64,000 nt of DNA, from NCBI GenBank assembly GCA_950096985.1, contig CATNBA010000008.1, forward strand, positions 1 through 64,000, written 5' to 3'. Source of the DNA: an uncultured Candidatus Melainabacteria bacterium (GTDB lineage Bacteria > Cyanobacteriota > Vampirovibrionia > Gastranaerophilales > Gastranaerophilaceae). Every line of letters starts with the position of its first letter. Position 1 is the stretch's first letter. The notes under the pieces were generated by a model, which had not been told where the DNA came from, did not search any database, and saw only the letters and a list, made by a program, of their open reading frames with translations. The translations under genes were made by a program, and so were the position numbers. Of the stretch, positions 1 through 9,330 are shown piece by piece.

Positions 1-28
1 AAACAAATATATTATGCAATCATACATC

Positions 29-57
29 TTGATATAAATTCAAAAATAGTTTATAAT
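29..57 (+). promoter_or_regulatory. sigma70-type promoter of phase-variable pilin 1 (TTGATA-N17-TATAAT)
   Basis: TTGATA at 29-34, 17-nt spacer, TATAAT at 52-57, 27 nt before the ATG at 85. Confidence 0.7.
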
Positions 58-84
58 AAAAAAGTAAATTAAAAGGAGCTTGAT

Positions 85-889
85 ATGAAAGATTTAAATT
101 ATAGATACGTTCGGGGGGGGGGGCACTCTAAGTAACTTTCCTTATTTTGAAAGTTTATGCAAAACCGGTATTGGGGTAAAACCCGCACGCTTGGCATTTA
201 CTCTTGCTGAAGTTTTAATAACCTTAGGCATAATCGGTGTTGTTGCAGCTCTTACAATACCTTCGCTTGTACAAAAACATCAAGAACAAGTAACTGTTAC
301 AAAATTGAAGAAATTTTATAGTGCTTTTTCTCAAGCTTATACAATGGCAGTATTAGAACACGGAACTCTTGATAATTGGGGATTAGAAAGCTCTGAACTT
401 GTTGAAGATGAAGATGGAAATTCAATACATTCTGAACAGTCATTTGAACAATATGATAAATTTTTTAATATTATTGATAAATATTTGCAAAAAGGGGATT
501 ATAAAAAACTTCATAGTACCACAGGTAAAAATGATATAGAAAATTCTGGTTATATTCTTTCTGATGGTACAAGAATTGTTGGTTTATGGTTATCAGATCC
601 TAGCGGCTGTGTTACCAGTAAACCGACATACTATTGCGGAGATTTTTATGTAGTAACTGATAATAAAAATTATTATGATAAAGACAAGAATTTTAAAAAA
701 AATGCGTTTGCGTTTAAAATTAACCCTGAGCGTATTTTCCCTCTTGGTAATGACGAAAACAGTTTTAAAAATTATTGCCTGAACGGTAAAAATTATGCAA
801 GATGCACAGGTTGGGTTATAACTCATGGTAATATGGATTATTTGCATTGTAATGATTTAAGCTGGAATGGTAAAACTAAATGTAAATAG
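85..889 (+). CDS. prepilin-type N-terminal methylation domain protein (pilin 1), frame-interrupted (OFF) by a G11 tract
   Basis: RBS AAGGAGCT then ATG at 85 (MKDLNYRYVRGGG...); G11 at 113-123 leads to HSK-stop at 133; removing one G gives MKDLNYRYVRGGGTLSNFPYFESLCKTGIGVKPARLAFTLAEVLITLGIIGVVAALTIPSLV..., joining the 191..889 ORF. Confidence 0.88.
113..123 (+). repeat. G11 homopolymer, putative phase-variation tract
   Basis: TTC-G11-CACTC within the predicted leader codons. Confidence 0.93.
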
Positions 890-892
890 TGT

Positions 893-1441
893 TTAATTAA
901 ATTTATTCTGTGCTTTTTCAATGCCGTATTCAAGATAAAATTCAACCGCTTCAATTGATTTTTTCAGAACTTCTTTTAAAAGGTCATGCTGTTCTTTTGG
1001 AAAATTTCCTAATACATAATTTTCTGACGGAATATTTGGCTGTGGACCTATACCGACTTTTAACCTGTCAAAGTTCTTTGTCCCAACATGCTGAATGATT
1101 GATTTAATGCCATTATGACCGCCGTCTGAGCCGTTTGCTCTAAATCTTATTTTGCCTAAATCAAGTGAAATGTCGTCATAAATTATTAGAATGTCATCAA
1201 TTTTGTAATAGTCCATCACTGCACGTACGGCTTCTCCTGATAAGTTCATAAATGTTGTGGGTTTAATAAAGACAATATCACCTTGTTTTGCAATATAACA
1301 TTTAAGTTTTTTATCTTCTTTAAATGAAAATCCGCTATTATATGCCCATTTGTCCAATACCATAAAACCCGCGTTATGACGAGTAAAACAGTATTTTTCA
1401 CCTATATTGCCAAGTCCTGCAATTAATTTTGTTTTTCCCAT
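893..1441 (-). CDS. pth: peptidyl-tRNA hydrolase
   Basis: LIAGLGNIGEKY..TRHNAGFMVLD, FMNLSGEAV, GGHNGIKSI motifs. Confidence 0.95.
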   Translation of the reverse strand: MGKTKLIAGLGNIGEKYCFTRHNAGFMVLDKWAYNSGFSFKEDKKLKCYIAKQGDIVFIKPTTFMNLSGEAVRAVMDYYKIDDILIIYDDISLDLGKIRFRANGSDGGHNGIKSIIQHVGTKNFDRLKVGIGPQPNIPSENYVLGNFPKEQHDLLKEVLKKSIEAVEFYLEYGIEKAQNKFN

Positions 1442-1561
1442 ATTATTATTTTAACCTAAATAAATATTACCGTCCCTGCTTACCATACTTTCGCTTAACA
1501 AAATGATAAGAAACATTTATTTTGTGAATACAAAATGATGATTTACAAAGAGGATAAAGAA

Positions 1562-2125
1562 ATGAAAAATAAACCTATAGTTCAAGAAAAAAGTTCCGAA
1601 AAAGTTGCTAAATTTTTAGAAAAAAACGCTTTGCACAAAAAAGATTTTGCAGAAATGATAGGTGTTACACTTTCCTATGTCTATAACTTAATTGATAATT
1701 CAATACCTTTTTCAACACGTGGTACTACATTAGAACGTATTGCAACAGTAATGGAAATTGAACCTGAAGAATTTGAGGAGTATAAAATTCCACAAGAACC
1801 TATTTTAATTGATGATTCTGTAGAGTTTTTCAAAGATGTCATGAAAGAAAAAGGCATGACTACAGTTAATTTTTTAAAGTCTTTTCCAAGAAAAAAACGA
1901 CTTGATATTGTAGATATGCTAAGAGGTACGCTGCCTGTTCCAATTGATTTTAAAGAATTAACCATGATAGCTCAGGTATTGGATTTAAATAAAGATGATG
2001 TTTATTCAATGTGGGAAAAGAGGGTTAAACAGGTGCTTGAAAGTAACGGAATGAACATATATTCTAATGCAGCCCTTATAAATGCAATGTTTGATTGCGC
2101 TAAGAAGTATATTAATTTGAAATAA
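1562..2125 (+). CDS. XRE-like helix-turn-helix protein
   Basis: KKDFAEMIGVTLSYVYNLIDNSIPFSTRGTTLERIATVMEIEPEEF resembles HTH_3; start taken as MKNKPIV. Confidence 0.7.
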   Translation: MKNKPIVQEKSSEKVAKFLEKNALHKKDFAEMIGVTLSYVYNLIDNSIPFSTRGTTLERIATVMEIEPEEFEEYKIPQEPILIDDSVEFFKDVMKEKGMTTVNFLKSFPRKKRLDIVDMLRGTLPVPIDFKELTMIAQVLDLNKDDVYSMWEKRVKQVLESNGMNIYSNAALINAMFDCAKKYINLK

Positions 2126-2158
2126 AAAAAATTACGGCATAAGCCGTAATTTTTTTTT
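2124..2158 (+). terminator. Rho-independent terminator
   Basis: AAATTACGGCATAAGCCGTAATTTTTTTTT. Confidence 0.85.
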
Positions 2159-2168
2159 AATAAAACTG

Positions 2169-2197
2169 TTGACATTAAAATTTGTTCTTGCTAAGAT
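2169..2197 (+). promoter_or_regulatory. sigma70-type promoter of tRNA-Lys
   Basis: TTGACA-N17-TAAGAT about 30 nt upstream of the tRNA. Confidence 0.7.
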
Positions 2198-2227
2198 AAT
2201 ATCACTGACGAAATGAATAGCACATAA

Positions 2228-2300
2228 GCGCTTGTAGCTCAGCTGGTAGAGCACTCCCCTTTTAAGGGATAGGTCGCGCGTTCGAATCGCGCCAAGCGCA
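2228..2300 (+). tRNA. tRNA-Lys(TTT)
   Basis: acceptor GCGCTTG/CAAGCGC, D-arm TAGCTCAGCTGGTAGAGC, anticodon loop CTTTTAA, T-arm GTTCGAATC. Confidence 0.95.
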
Positions 2301-2336
2301 AAATAAAAGAGAGGTTAAAACCTCTCTTTTATTTTA
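2301..2336 (+). terminator. terminator after tRNA-Lys
   Basis: AAAAGAGAGGTTAAAACCTCTCTTTTATTTT. Confidence 0.85.
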
Positions 2337-2351
2337 TAGTATAATTATACT

Positions 2352-3242
2352 ATGGATGATAAAAAGCAACTTTATTATCAATATTTTGAAGACAAAATTC
2401 TTCCTGTTATTAAACCTCTTGAACTGGAGCGGGTTAAAACTGTCCGTAAAGTTGTCTTGACTTCATTTTTATTCTTTTTAACGGGTGTTATTTTTGCAGG
2501 TTTGTTTATTATTAATGCAATGTATAACATATTTAATCCGCTTATTTTACCAATTTTATTATTTTTGATGTATGCATTTATTATAAAAAGTATTATTAAT
2601 GTTATGCTTGCGGGCAGATTATATCAAAATCAACTTGTTGAGAAGGTTTTACCATTATTTTTAGAGCCTGTTGCAAGATTTACGAAATGGCCTGAAAAAG
2701 ATTGTGATAGCATTTTAAACTCTAAACTTTTCGGTAATTTTGATGAAATTGAAGAAAAATTTTGTATATTTGGATTTTACAATAACACAGCCATAAGGAT
2801 TTCCGATACAAGATTGACTCTGCCGGTTAGAAGTTCAGATAAATCTTATCTATTTAAGGGTACTATGATAAGGCTTGAACTGCCAAAATCTATTGATAAC
2901 CATGTTATTTTGCAGTCCAAAAACTTGAAAAAAACTAATAATTTTAACCAATTCAATCCGCATATTAATGATTTAAACAATTATTTATATTGTTTTTCAA
3001 ACAAAAATACTAATATCATAACGGAAGATTTTTGGAAAATAATTAAAAATTTTGGTGAAATATATACTGCAAAAAGTTTTTCTATGTCATATAAAGATAA
3101 TGTTGTACTTATTGCATTAAAACAAAAAAAGCCTTTTCAATTTGGATTTTTGTTTAAAACTCTTTTAAAAGCCAAAAACTACGACGAACTGATTGAAAGG
3201 TTTGTCATAGTTTTTGATTTAGTAGATATTTTAAATATTTAA
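2352..3242 (+). CDS. DUF3137-like membrane protein
   Basis: N-terminal YFEDKILPVIKPLE followed by two TM helices and KGTMIRLELPKS region. Confidence 0.6.
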   Translation: MDDKKQLYYQYFEDKILPVIKPLELERVKTVRKVVLTSFLFFLTGVIFAGLFIINAMYNIFNPLILPILLFLMYAFIIKSIINVMLAGRLYQNQLVEKVLPLFLEPVARFTKWPEKDCDSILNSKLFGNFDEIEEKFCIFGFYNNTAIRISDTRLTLPVRSSDKSYLFKGTMIRLELPKSIDNHVILQSKNLKKTNNFNQFNPHINDLNNYLYCFSNKNTNIITEDFWKIIKNFGEIYTAKSFSMSYKDNVVLIALKQKKPFQFGFLFKTLLKAKNYDELIERFVIVFDLVDILNI

Positions 3243-5899
3243 GCTATTTTGTCTACTCCTGTTTTAGTTTGCGGTTTATCGCGTTTTACATACGAATATC
3301 CAGCTATACCCGCTGCCGCAATACATGCTCCTGTAATAAGCATGCCTTTAACCCATTTATTTCTGAGTTTGCCAATATTTTCCTGAATTGCATCTGCTAT
3401 ACCAAATTTTTCACCGACAAGGCGTTTCAGACGCCCTTTATTTCTTGCGGCAATACCTTTATCAACCTCAAAAACTTCAGTCATATACCGCTCATTTGCA
3501 GATTTTCCGCCGTTAAATGCTCCGTTTTCATGCCAATCCATTTTTTGAGTAATAGCATCTTTAACCATTTTGGCATATGTTTCTTTTCCATAATCTGTTG
3601 TTGCAGCAATTATGCATTCGCGAACTTCTGATGCATTTGAAAACATTCTTCTGGCATCAATCATGTTACCAATTTCTTCGCCGGATTTACCCGCTAATTC
3701 CGCAGCATCCGTCCCAAGTTCCTCAACACTTCTCAGATAAGCATGTTTTGTTAAATAACCTCTTGTTGAAGTAATAAAATCAGGTGCTCCGCCTGTTTTT
3801 GTAGATGCGACAGGTGTTCCTGATGCAAAAGATTCAAGCGGAGTAATTCCGCATGGTTCATATCTTGAAGTAAAGATTGAATATGTTGCGCAGCCTACAA
3901 GTCTGTTTGGGAAGAAACCGTTTACATAGCAGGCATTACCTTTATAAATACCACCGTCGAGTTCTTCAATCTGTCGGATAATGTCTTTTATCCAGCCGTA
4001 ATCCCGAGCACCTTCGTCCCAAACACCTGCGCCTACAATTAATTTTGTATGCTGTTTAGTGTCTTTAGATACATTCGGGTCTTTCAAGAAGTCTAAAAAT
4101 GCCTGGAATGTTGACGGATAACCTTTCTGTCTGTCCGGTCTGCCCCATCCCATAAATAGCATATCTCCTTCTTTATATCCTGAAAGATTTCCAAGTACGG
4201 TTGCACCTTTGGAAATTTGAGCATCGCTGAAAAACATCTTTATAACGCCGTTTTGACCGCCTTTTTCATGTGCTCCGGCAAGCGAATTTAAAAACCACTG
4301 TGTATTGGCTTTTTTCGCATTAAGTACTTCTTGTATATTATCAGAAATTAGTTTGCCGTCTTCAATAACTGCTTTATATTCATATGGCGTAAATCCCTGT
4401 TTAGAAAGAGTTAAACCATTAATCTCACTACCTTGGCAAAAGTTTGCAGTCGGATCATTCAGTCTTAAATTGGCAGGTGTACTGCCGTTAGTTATGTCAA
4501 TAGTGGGGATTTCTGCAAGTTTTTTAGTTAAGAATTGTGCAATATCAGGTGTTGATGCTGATTTCATTTCTTTACCGTAATTCACAGAAACAGTTCCGGC
4601 TGTCATATTTTGCGGGTTTAATCTTGTTGCAGTTATCGGCGACATTGTAATATTAAATGTTCTTAAATCGCCATCAACAAAATCGTCAAGGAAATTTTCC
4701 ATGAAAGGTCGCATAACCTGATTTACAAAGCGTTTTTCTTCGGCTGTTGCAGAATGCCATCTGCCTTCAATTTCTCTTAATTTTTCGATTTGCGGATGTT
4801 GATTTAAAAGTGCAATATCCTGTTTTTCGGCAACCATTTTGAAAAAATCAAACGGATTACTTTCTGCCCCTTGATAATCTCTGCCCGGGTTATGGAATGT
4901 TCCGTGAACTTTTAAACCATCATAATATGTATTGCCAAAGTGTGACTTGTCTGCAATGGCATTCATTACCATAAATGCAGGGCGGTCATGCAGCCACCAG
5001 TTTGCAGGGTTATAATTCCCATGTTCCGCTGTATTTAAGTGTGGCATAATTTCAACGAGTGCTCGGTTATTATCTGCATAAGCTAAGTTTGTACTCATAG
5101 TATGTATTCCGCCATTTGTACCGTATGCGCCGGTTGTACCATAAGTCCCATAAGTGCCGTATGTACCATATGTTCCGTAAGTACCGTATCCGCCAGCTTG
5201 ACCTGCACCGTAAGCTGTACTTAATCTTGCCAGCCCTTCAGTGTGAACAAAGTAAGCGGCATTACGTTCACCTGAAAAATCTGAAATTTGAGGTGCTTTG
5301 AATAACCTGTATGTAATTCTTTGCTCTTTAGCTATGGAGGAGTCTGATGGTCTTATAAAAGAACCTTGTACTCCGGCATCTGCAAGTCTTATAAATTGAG
5401 AATTCCCTTTTGCATCTGGAGGCATTTGAATTGCGTAGTGAAGTTCTTCACCTATGTCTAAATTAATCCTTTTTGCAATATCTTCTAAAGTTTCGTTCTG
5501 TTTAGCGGAAAAAAAGTTTGTTTCAGGCAGTTTGTCGGGGTAGTGCCCTTGTTTTATTTTTACAACTCTAACACCACCATCATCATTAGCATAACTATGA
5601 TATGGCACAAAATCTCTTACATCAGCATCATTATGATTACGCCAACTTTCCGGTGCTTCTTTTGCTACAACACCAAGACCTCCCTGATCATACATTTTGG
5701 CTTTTAATCTTTTATTTTCTGGAGCATAAGATACAAATTGGTTAATATTTTTTTCAGTACCCGTAAAGTTAATTATTACTCCGTGTCGGGGGGGGGGAAC
5801 ACTCAGTGATAACGGTACAGTTTTGTTTGAAATGTTTACCGATTGTGTTTTGTTTAAATAATTTGCCTGTATAGCAGGCATAACTGAATTAATTCTCAT
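3239..5899 (-). CDS. glycogen/starch synthase-like glycosyltransferase (GT5-like) with N-terminal extension, GTY repeat and C-terminal TM
   Basis: KMYDQGGLGVVAKE, FMGWGRPDRQKGYPSTFQAFL, SRYEPCGITPLESFASGTPVASTKTGGAPDF; C-terminal GMLITGACIAAAGIAGYSYVKR. Confidence 0.85.
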   Translation of the reverse strand: MRINSVMPAIQANYLNKTQSVNISNKTVPLSLSVPPPRHGVIINFTGTEKNINQFVSYAPENKRLKAKMYDQGGLGVVAKEAPESWRNHNDADVRDFVPYHSYANDDGGVRVVKIKQGHYPDKLPETNFFSAKQNETLEDIAKRINLDIGEELHYAIQMPPDAKGNSQFIRLADAGVQGSFIRPSDSSIAKEQRITYRLFKAPQISDFSGERNAAYFVHTEGLARLSTAYGAGQAGGYGTYGTYGTYGTYGTYGTTGAYGTNGGIHTMSTNLAYADNNRALVEIMPHLNTAEHGNYNPANWWLHDRPAFMVMNAIADKSHFGNTYYDGLKVHGTFHNPGRDYQGAESNPFDFFKMVAEKQDIALLNQHPQIEKLREIEGRWHSATAEEKRFVNQVMRPFMENFLDDFVDGDLRTFNITMSPITATRLNPQNMTAGTVSVNYGKEMKSASTPDIAQFLTKKLAEIPTIDITNGSTPANLRLNDPTANFCQGSEINGLTLSKQGFTPYEYKAVIEDGKLISDNIQEVLNAKKANTQWFLNSLAGAHEKGGQNGVIKMFFSDAQISKGATVLGNLSGYKEGDMLFMGWGRPDRQKGYPSTFQAFLDFLKDPNVSKDTKQHTKLIVGAGVWDEGARDYGWIKDIIRQIEELDGGIYKGNACYVNGFFPNRLVGCATYSIFTSRYEPCGITPLESFASGTPVASTKTGGAPDFITSTRGYLTKHAYLRSVEELGTDAAELAGKSGEEIGNMIDARRMFSNASEVRECIIAATTDYGKETYAKMVKDAITQKMDWHENGAFNGGKSANERYMTEVFEVDKGIAARNKGRLKRLVGEKFGIADAIQENIGKLRNKWVKGMLITGACIAAAGIAGYSYVKRDKPQTKTGVDKIA
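5116..5192 (-). repeat. 9-bp tandem repeat encoding (Gly-Thr-Tyr)n
   Basis: protein segment GGYGTYGTYGTYGTYGTYGTTGAYGTNGG. Confidence 0.85.
5788..5797 (-). repeat. C10 homopolymer in the coding strand (G10 on +), in frame, putative phase-variation tract
   Basis: coding GTT CCC CCC CCC CGA CAC GGA = VPPPRHG; C9 gives VPPPDTE-stop, C11 gives VPPPPTRSNN-stop. Confidence 0.92.
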
Positions 5900-6078
5900 A
5901 AATTTACACCCTTACCCTTTGATGCAGATACTATTTCTCCATCTTTTATAATAAAGCGCGGGCAAAAATTTTTTCAACAATATGAAGATGTTTTGTTAAG
6001 AAATGTTAAGTAAAGTTTTTTCAATATTTTAAGTATTTTTATCTGGTTTACAGTAAGATAAAATCAAAAGGGGAATAG

Positions 6079-7362
6079 ATGGAAAGATTTTTTGGAATTT
6101 TTGGGATTATATTAGTATTTGGTATAGCTTTTTTAATGTCTAATAACAGGAAAGCAATCAATTATAAAACTGTGGGTACAGGGTTTTTGTTACAAATTTT
6201 GCTTGCGGTTTTTATATTTAAAGTGCCTTTAGGCAGGGCAATTGTTTTTAACATCGGATTATTTATTCAAAAAATTCTTGAATTCGCAAAAGAAGGCGGG
6301 TCTTTTGTATTTGGTCCGTTAATGACTGAGCATAAAATTACTGCTGTTTTTGGAGAGGGTGCGCAGGTGTTTGCTTTGCAGTTAATTGCATCACTTATAT
6401 TCATGATGATTTTAGTTAATATTCTTTATTATTATGGAATAATGCAAAGAGTTGTTCCTCTTTTCGGTAAGGCTATGAATAAGCTTATGGGAGTTAGTGG
6501 AGCAGAGGCTCTATCTAATGTTGCGAGTGCATTTGTGGGACAAATTGCTGCGCAGATTATGATTAGACCATATCTTGCAAAACTTACACGCTCTGAGCTT
6601 CTTGCTTCTATGGCAGGAAGCATGGCATGTATTTCGGGGGCTACGATGCCTATTTATATAGGCATGGGAATTCCTGCACAATATTTGCTTGCCTCATCTG
6701 TTATGGCAGTTCCGGGGGCACTTATACTCGCAAAAATTATTTATCCTGAAACTGGTCTGCCGGAAACAAGTGAAGATATTAAAATTACTTACAGTAAACG
6801 CAGAAAACCTTATATAAATGTTTTTGATGCAATTTCAGCAGGTGCATCAGAAGGTATGAAAGTTGCAATAAATGTTGTTGCAATGATTTTAGCGCTCGTT
6901 GCACTTGTTGCAATGATTGATTGGATGCTTGGAGGATTAGGGTCTTTAATAGTTAAATATTTGCATATAAATTTTGCGGTATTTGATTTGAATGACCTTT
7001 CATTAAAAATGATATTGGGAAAAATATTTTCTTTATTTGCGTTCTTTATGGGTGTACCTTTGGAGGAGGCAACTACAGTTGGAAGTTTGATGGGAACTAA
7101 ACTTGTTCTAAATGAAATGGTTGCATATTTTGATTTAACAACTTTACCTCAAGCTTTATCAGAAAAAAGTTTCTTAATAGCAAGTTTTGCATTGTGCAGT
7201 TTCGGTAACTTAGGCTCTATTGCAATTCAATTAGGTGGTATTGGTGAATTAGCTCCTAACCAGCGTAAAAATCTTGCTCGTCTAGGGGTAAGAGCATTAG
7301 TTTGCGGTACATTAACCTGCTATTTATCAGCATCAATTGCAGGAATACTATTTAAGGGTTAA
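6079..7362 (+). CDS. nupC: NupC/CNT-family nucleoside transporter
   Basis: FVFGPLMTEHKITAVFGEGAQVFALQ, MNKLMGVSGAEALSNVASAFVGQ, SFALCSFGNLGSIAIQLGGIGELAP. Confidence 0.92.
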   Translation: MERFFGIFGIILVFGIAFLMSNNRKAINYKTVGTGFLLQILLAVFIFKVPLGRAIVFNIGLFIQKILEFAKEGGSFVFGPLMTEHKITAVFGEGAQVFALQLIASLIFMMILVNILYYYGIMQRVVPLFGKAMNKLMGVSGAEALSNVASAFVGQIAAQIMIRPYLAKLTRSELLASMAGSMACISGATMPIYIGMGIPAQYLLASSVMAVPGALILAKIIYPETGLPETSEDIKITYSKRRKPYINVFDAISAGASEGMKVAINVVAMILALVALVAMIDWMLGGLGSLIVKYLHINFAVFDLNDLSLKMILGKIFSLFAFFMGVPLEEATTVGSLMGTKLVLNEMVAYFDLTTLPQALSEKSFLIASFALCSFGNLGSIAIQLGGIGELAPNQRKNLARLGVRALVCGTLTCYLSASIAGILFKG

Positions 7363-7657
7363 TATATTTACTCCAGCTGCCATCAAGATTTTTAATAAAT
7401 CTGTGAGCATCAATTACATCATCATAGGTTATCGGGTCAGGACCTTCTTGAACTTCCAGTGGTTCGTATGTTTTAATATCGATATCTGAAAAACCCAGGA
7501 AAGCAACACCGAAATTTTTACCGCAATGATTGCATGTTAGACTTATAACAGTCAAACCTTCTTCCTCTCTTTTGATTGTAATTGAATTTTCGTCAAAGCT
7601 ATTTCTACAATGTGAACAGCACAGATTATTAAACAATTTTTCTATTTTCTTTTTCAT
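7352..7657 (-). CDS. hypothetical zinc-ribbon-like protein
   Basis: two CxxC pairs (CSHC, CNHC). Confidence 0.6.
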   Translation of the reverse strand: MKKKIEKLFNNLCCSHCRNSFDENSITIKREEEGLTVISLTCNHCGKNFGVAFLGFSDIDIKTYEPLEVQEGPDPITYDDVIDAHRFIKNLDGSWSKYINP

Positions 7658-7770
7658 ATCGTCCTCAATAATATTATAATATAATTTTGTTAAAAAATGT
7701 TAAATTTAGTTCCATAATGGGAATAATATAGTATAGTAAACATGTCGTTTTTATTATAGGAGTGTTTATC

Positions 7771-7866
7771 ATGGAAGCTATCAACCTAATCCTTTTCGGT
7801 TTTATCGTCTACACAGCGTTAATCGTTGTTCCAAGCATTTGGGAAGAATTAACAACTGAAGGATAA
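7771..7866 (+). CDS. 31-aa single-TM small membrane protein (absent from the supplied ORF track)
   Basis: AGGAG 7-10 nt before ATG; MEAINLILFGFIVYTALIVVPSIWEELTTEG*; upstream TATAGT -10-like boxes. Confidence 0.6.
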   Translation: MEAINLILFGFIVYTALIVVPSIWEELTTEG

Positions 7867-7965
7867 GTTTAAAATTTAAGACGTGCAGATTGTTAAAGAG
7901 TTCCTTTTTTGACAAAAAACTCGAGGTTTGTAGAGCTATTTTAATTAAAAAGTGTTAGTTGTACA

Positions 7966-9330
7966 TTAATTAAGTAAAATTTCATTCACACATTCAAGTG
8001 CAATATCAGTTACAAAATCCATGTCTTTTCGTTCCATAATCAACGGAGGATTAAAATAAATTACATCTCCGAGAGGACGAAGTATTACGCCTTTTTTTAA
8101 TGCTTTTTTGTAAATTTGATATCCTGTCCTTAAACTGCTTTCTATAGGTTCTTTTGTATCTTTGTTTTTAACAAGTTCTATTGCATTGATTAGACCGATA
8201 TTTCGAACTTCTCCTACGTTTGGATGTGAAAGGAATTTCTCTTTAATAATATTGTTAAAGTATATAGCATTTTCCTGAGCTTTTTGTAAAATTTTACCGT
8301 CTTCAAACAAATCAAGTACTGCATTTGCACATGAACAAGCAAGGGGATTGCCACTATATGTATGACTGTGCATAAAGGCTTTTCCCGTGCCGTAATCGTC
8401 ATAAAATGCGTCATAAATCTTTTGTGTTGTGACAAATAAAGCCATAGGCATATAACCGCCTGTAAGTCCTTTTGAAAGGCACATTATGTCAGGCGAAACT
8501 CCTGCATGCTCAAAGGCAAACATTTTACCTGTTCTGCCGTATCCTGTTGCGATTTCATCAGCAATCAAGTGGACATTATATTGGTCACACAATTCACGTA
8601 ATTTTTTTAAATATAAAGGCGGATAAATTTTCATACCTGCTGATCCTTGTAATAACGGTTCAACCAGAAGTGCACATGTTTCGTTTCCGTATTTTGCAAA
8701 AGTATCAACGGCTTTTTCTGCGCATTCGCAATTGCAGTTGTCACGACATTTGCCATAAGGGCATCTGTAACAATCAGGAGCTTCGATTTTTATAACATCC
8801 ATTAAAATAGGTTTATAAAGCTTGGTATAAAGGTCGCAGTCGCCGACAGACAGTGCTCCGATAGTTTCTCCGTGGTATGCTTCTGTTAGTGCCATAAATC
8901 GAGTTTTTTGAGGATTACCGGTCTGTTCATGATATTGGAAACTTACTTTCATTGCAGCTTCTATGGCTGATGAACCGTTATCAGTAAAATTAAATTTGCA
9001 TAACCCGGCAGGCAATAGCTTTGATAATCTTTCACATAGTCTTATAGCCTGTTCATGTGTAAAGTTTGCAAAAATTACGTGTTCTAATTTTTCAGTCTGT
9101 TTTTTTAGTTCTTCCGAAATATGCGGGTTACAGTGTCCTAAAAGATTGCACCACCATGAACTTATTACATCTACATATCTGTTATTGTTGATATCATATA
9201 GATAAACTCCTTTACCATGGTCAATAACAATAGGTTTTAGTTCTTCATAATCTTTCATTTGAGAACAAGGATGCCATATATATTTTAAATCCTTTTCAAC
9301 TAAATCGCTCATATTATCTCCTTTGTACAA
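7966..9330 (-). CDS. bioA: adenosylmethionine-8-amino-7-oxononanoate aminotransferase
   Basis: DLKYIWHPCSQMKDYE, SSWWCNLLGHCNP, LSKGLTGGYMPMA. Confidence 0.95.
   Translation of the reverse strand: MYKGDNMSDLVEKDLKYIWHPCSQMKDYEELKPIVIDHGKGVYLYDINNNRYVDVISSWWCNLLGHCNPHISEELKKQTEKLEHVIFANFTHEQAIRLCERLSKLLPAGLCKFNFTDNGSSAIEAAMKVSFQYHEQTGNPQKTRFMALTEAYHGETIGALSVGDCDLYTKLYKPILMDVIKIEAPDCYRCPYGKCRDNCNCECAEKAVDTFAKYGNETCALLVEPLLQGSAGMKIYPPLYLKKLRELCDQYNVHLIADEIATGYGRTGKMFAFEHAGVSPDIMCLSKGLTGGYMPMALFVTTQKIYDAFYDDYGTGKAFMHSHTYSGNPLACSCANAVLDLFEDGKILQKAQENAIYFNNIIKEKFLSHPNVGEVRNIGLINAIELVKNKDTKEPIESSLRTGYQIYKKALKKGVILRPLGDVIYFNPPLIMERKDMDFVTDIALECVNEILLN

Noticed and set aside
113-123. Poly-G runs as sequencing or assembly artefacts
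   Set aside because: Not fully excluded for exact length, but the runs sit within continuous coding context, code for consistent Gly (or Pro) stretches, share flanks, and two are perfectly in frame. Their existence is credible even if counts may be off by one.
191-889. Pilin 1 starting at TTG 191 as in the ORF track
   Set aside because: No RBS immediately upstream, and it would begin right at the prepilin cleavage site; the ATG at 85 with RBS and promoter fits the other family members.
3269-3631. Antisense and overlapping ORFs in the track (e.g. 3269..3631, 910..1098, 8472..8795, 15339..15569, 55736..56167)
   Set aside because: They lie antisense to strongly recognised genes, show no domain-like sequence, and look like shadow ORFs.
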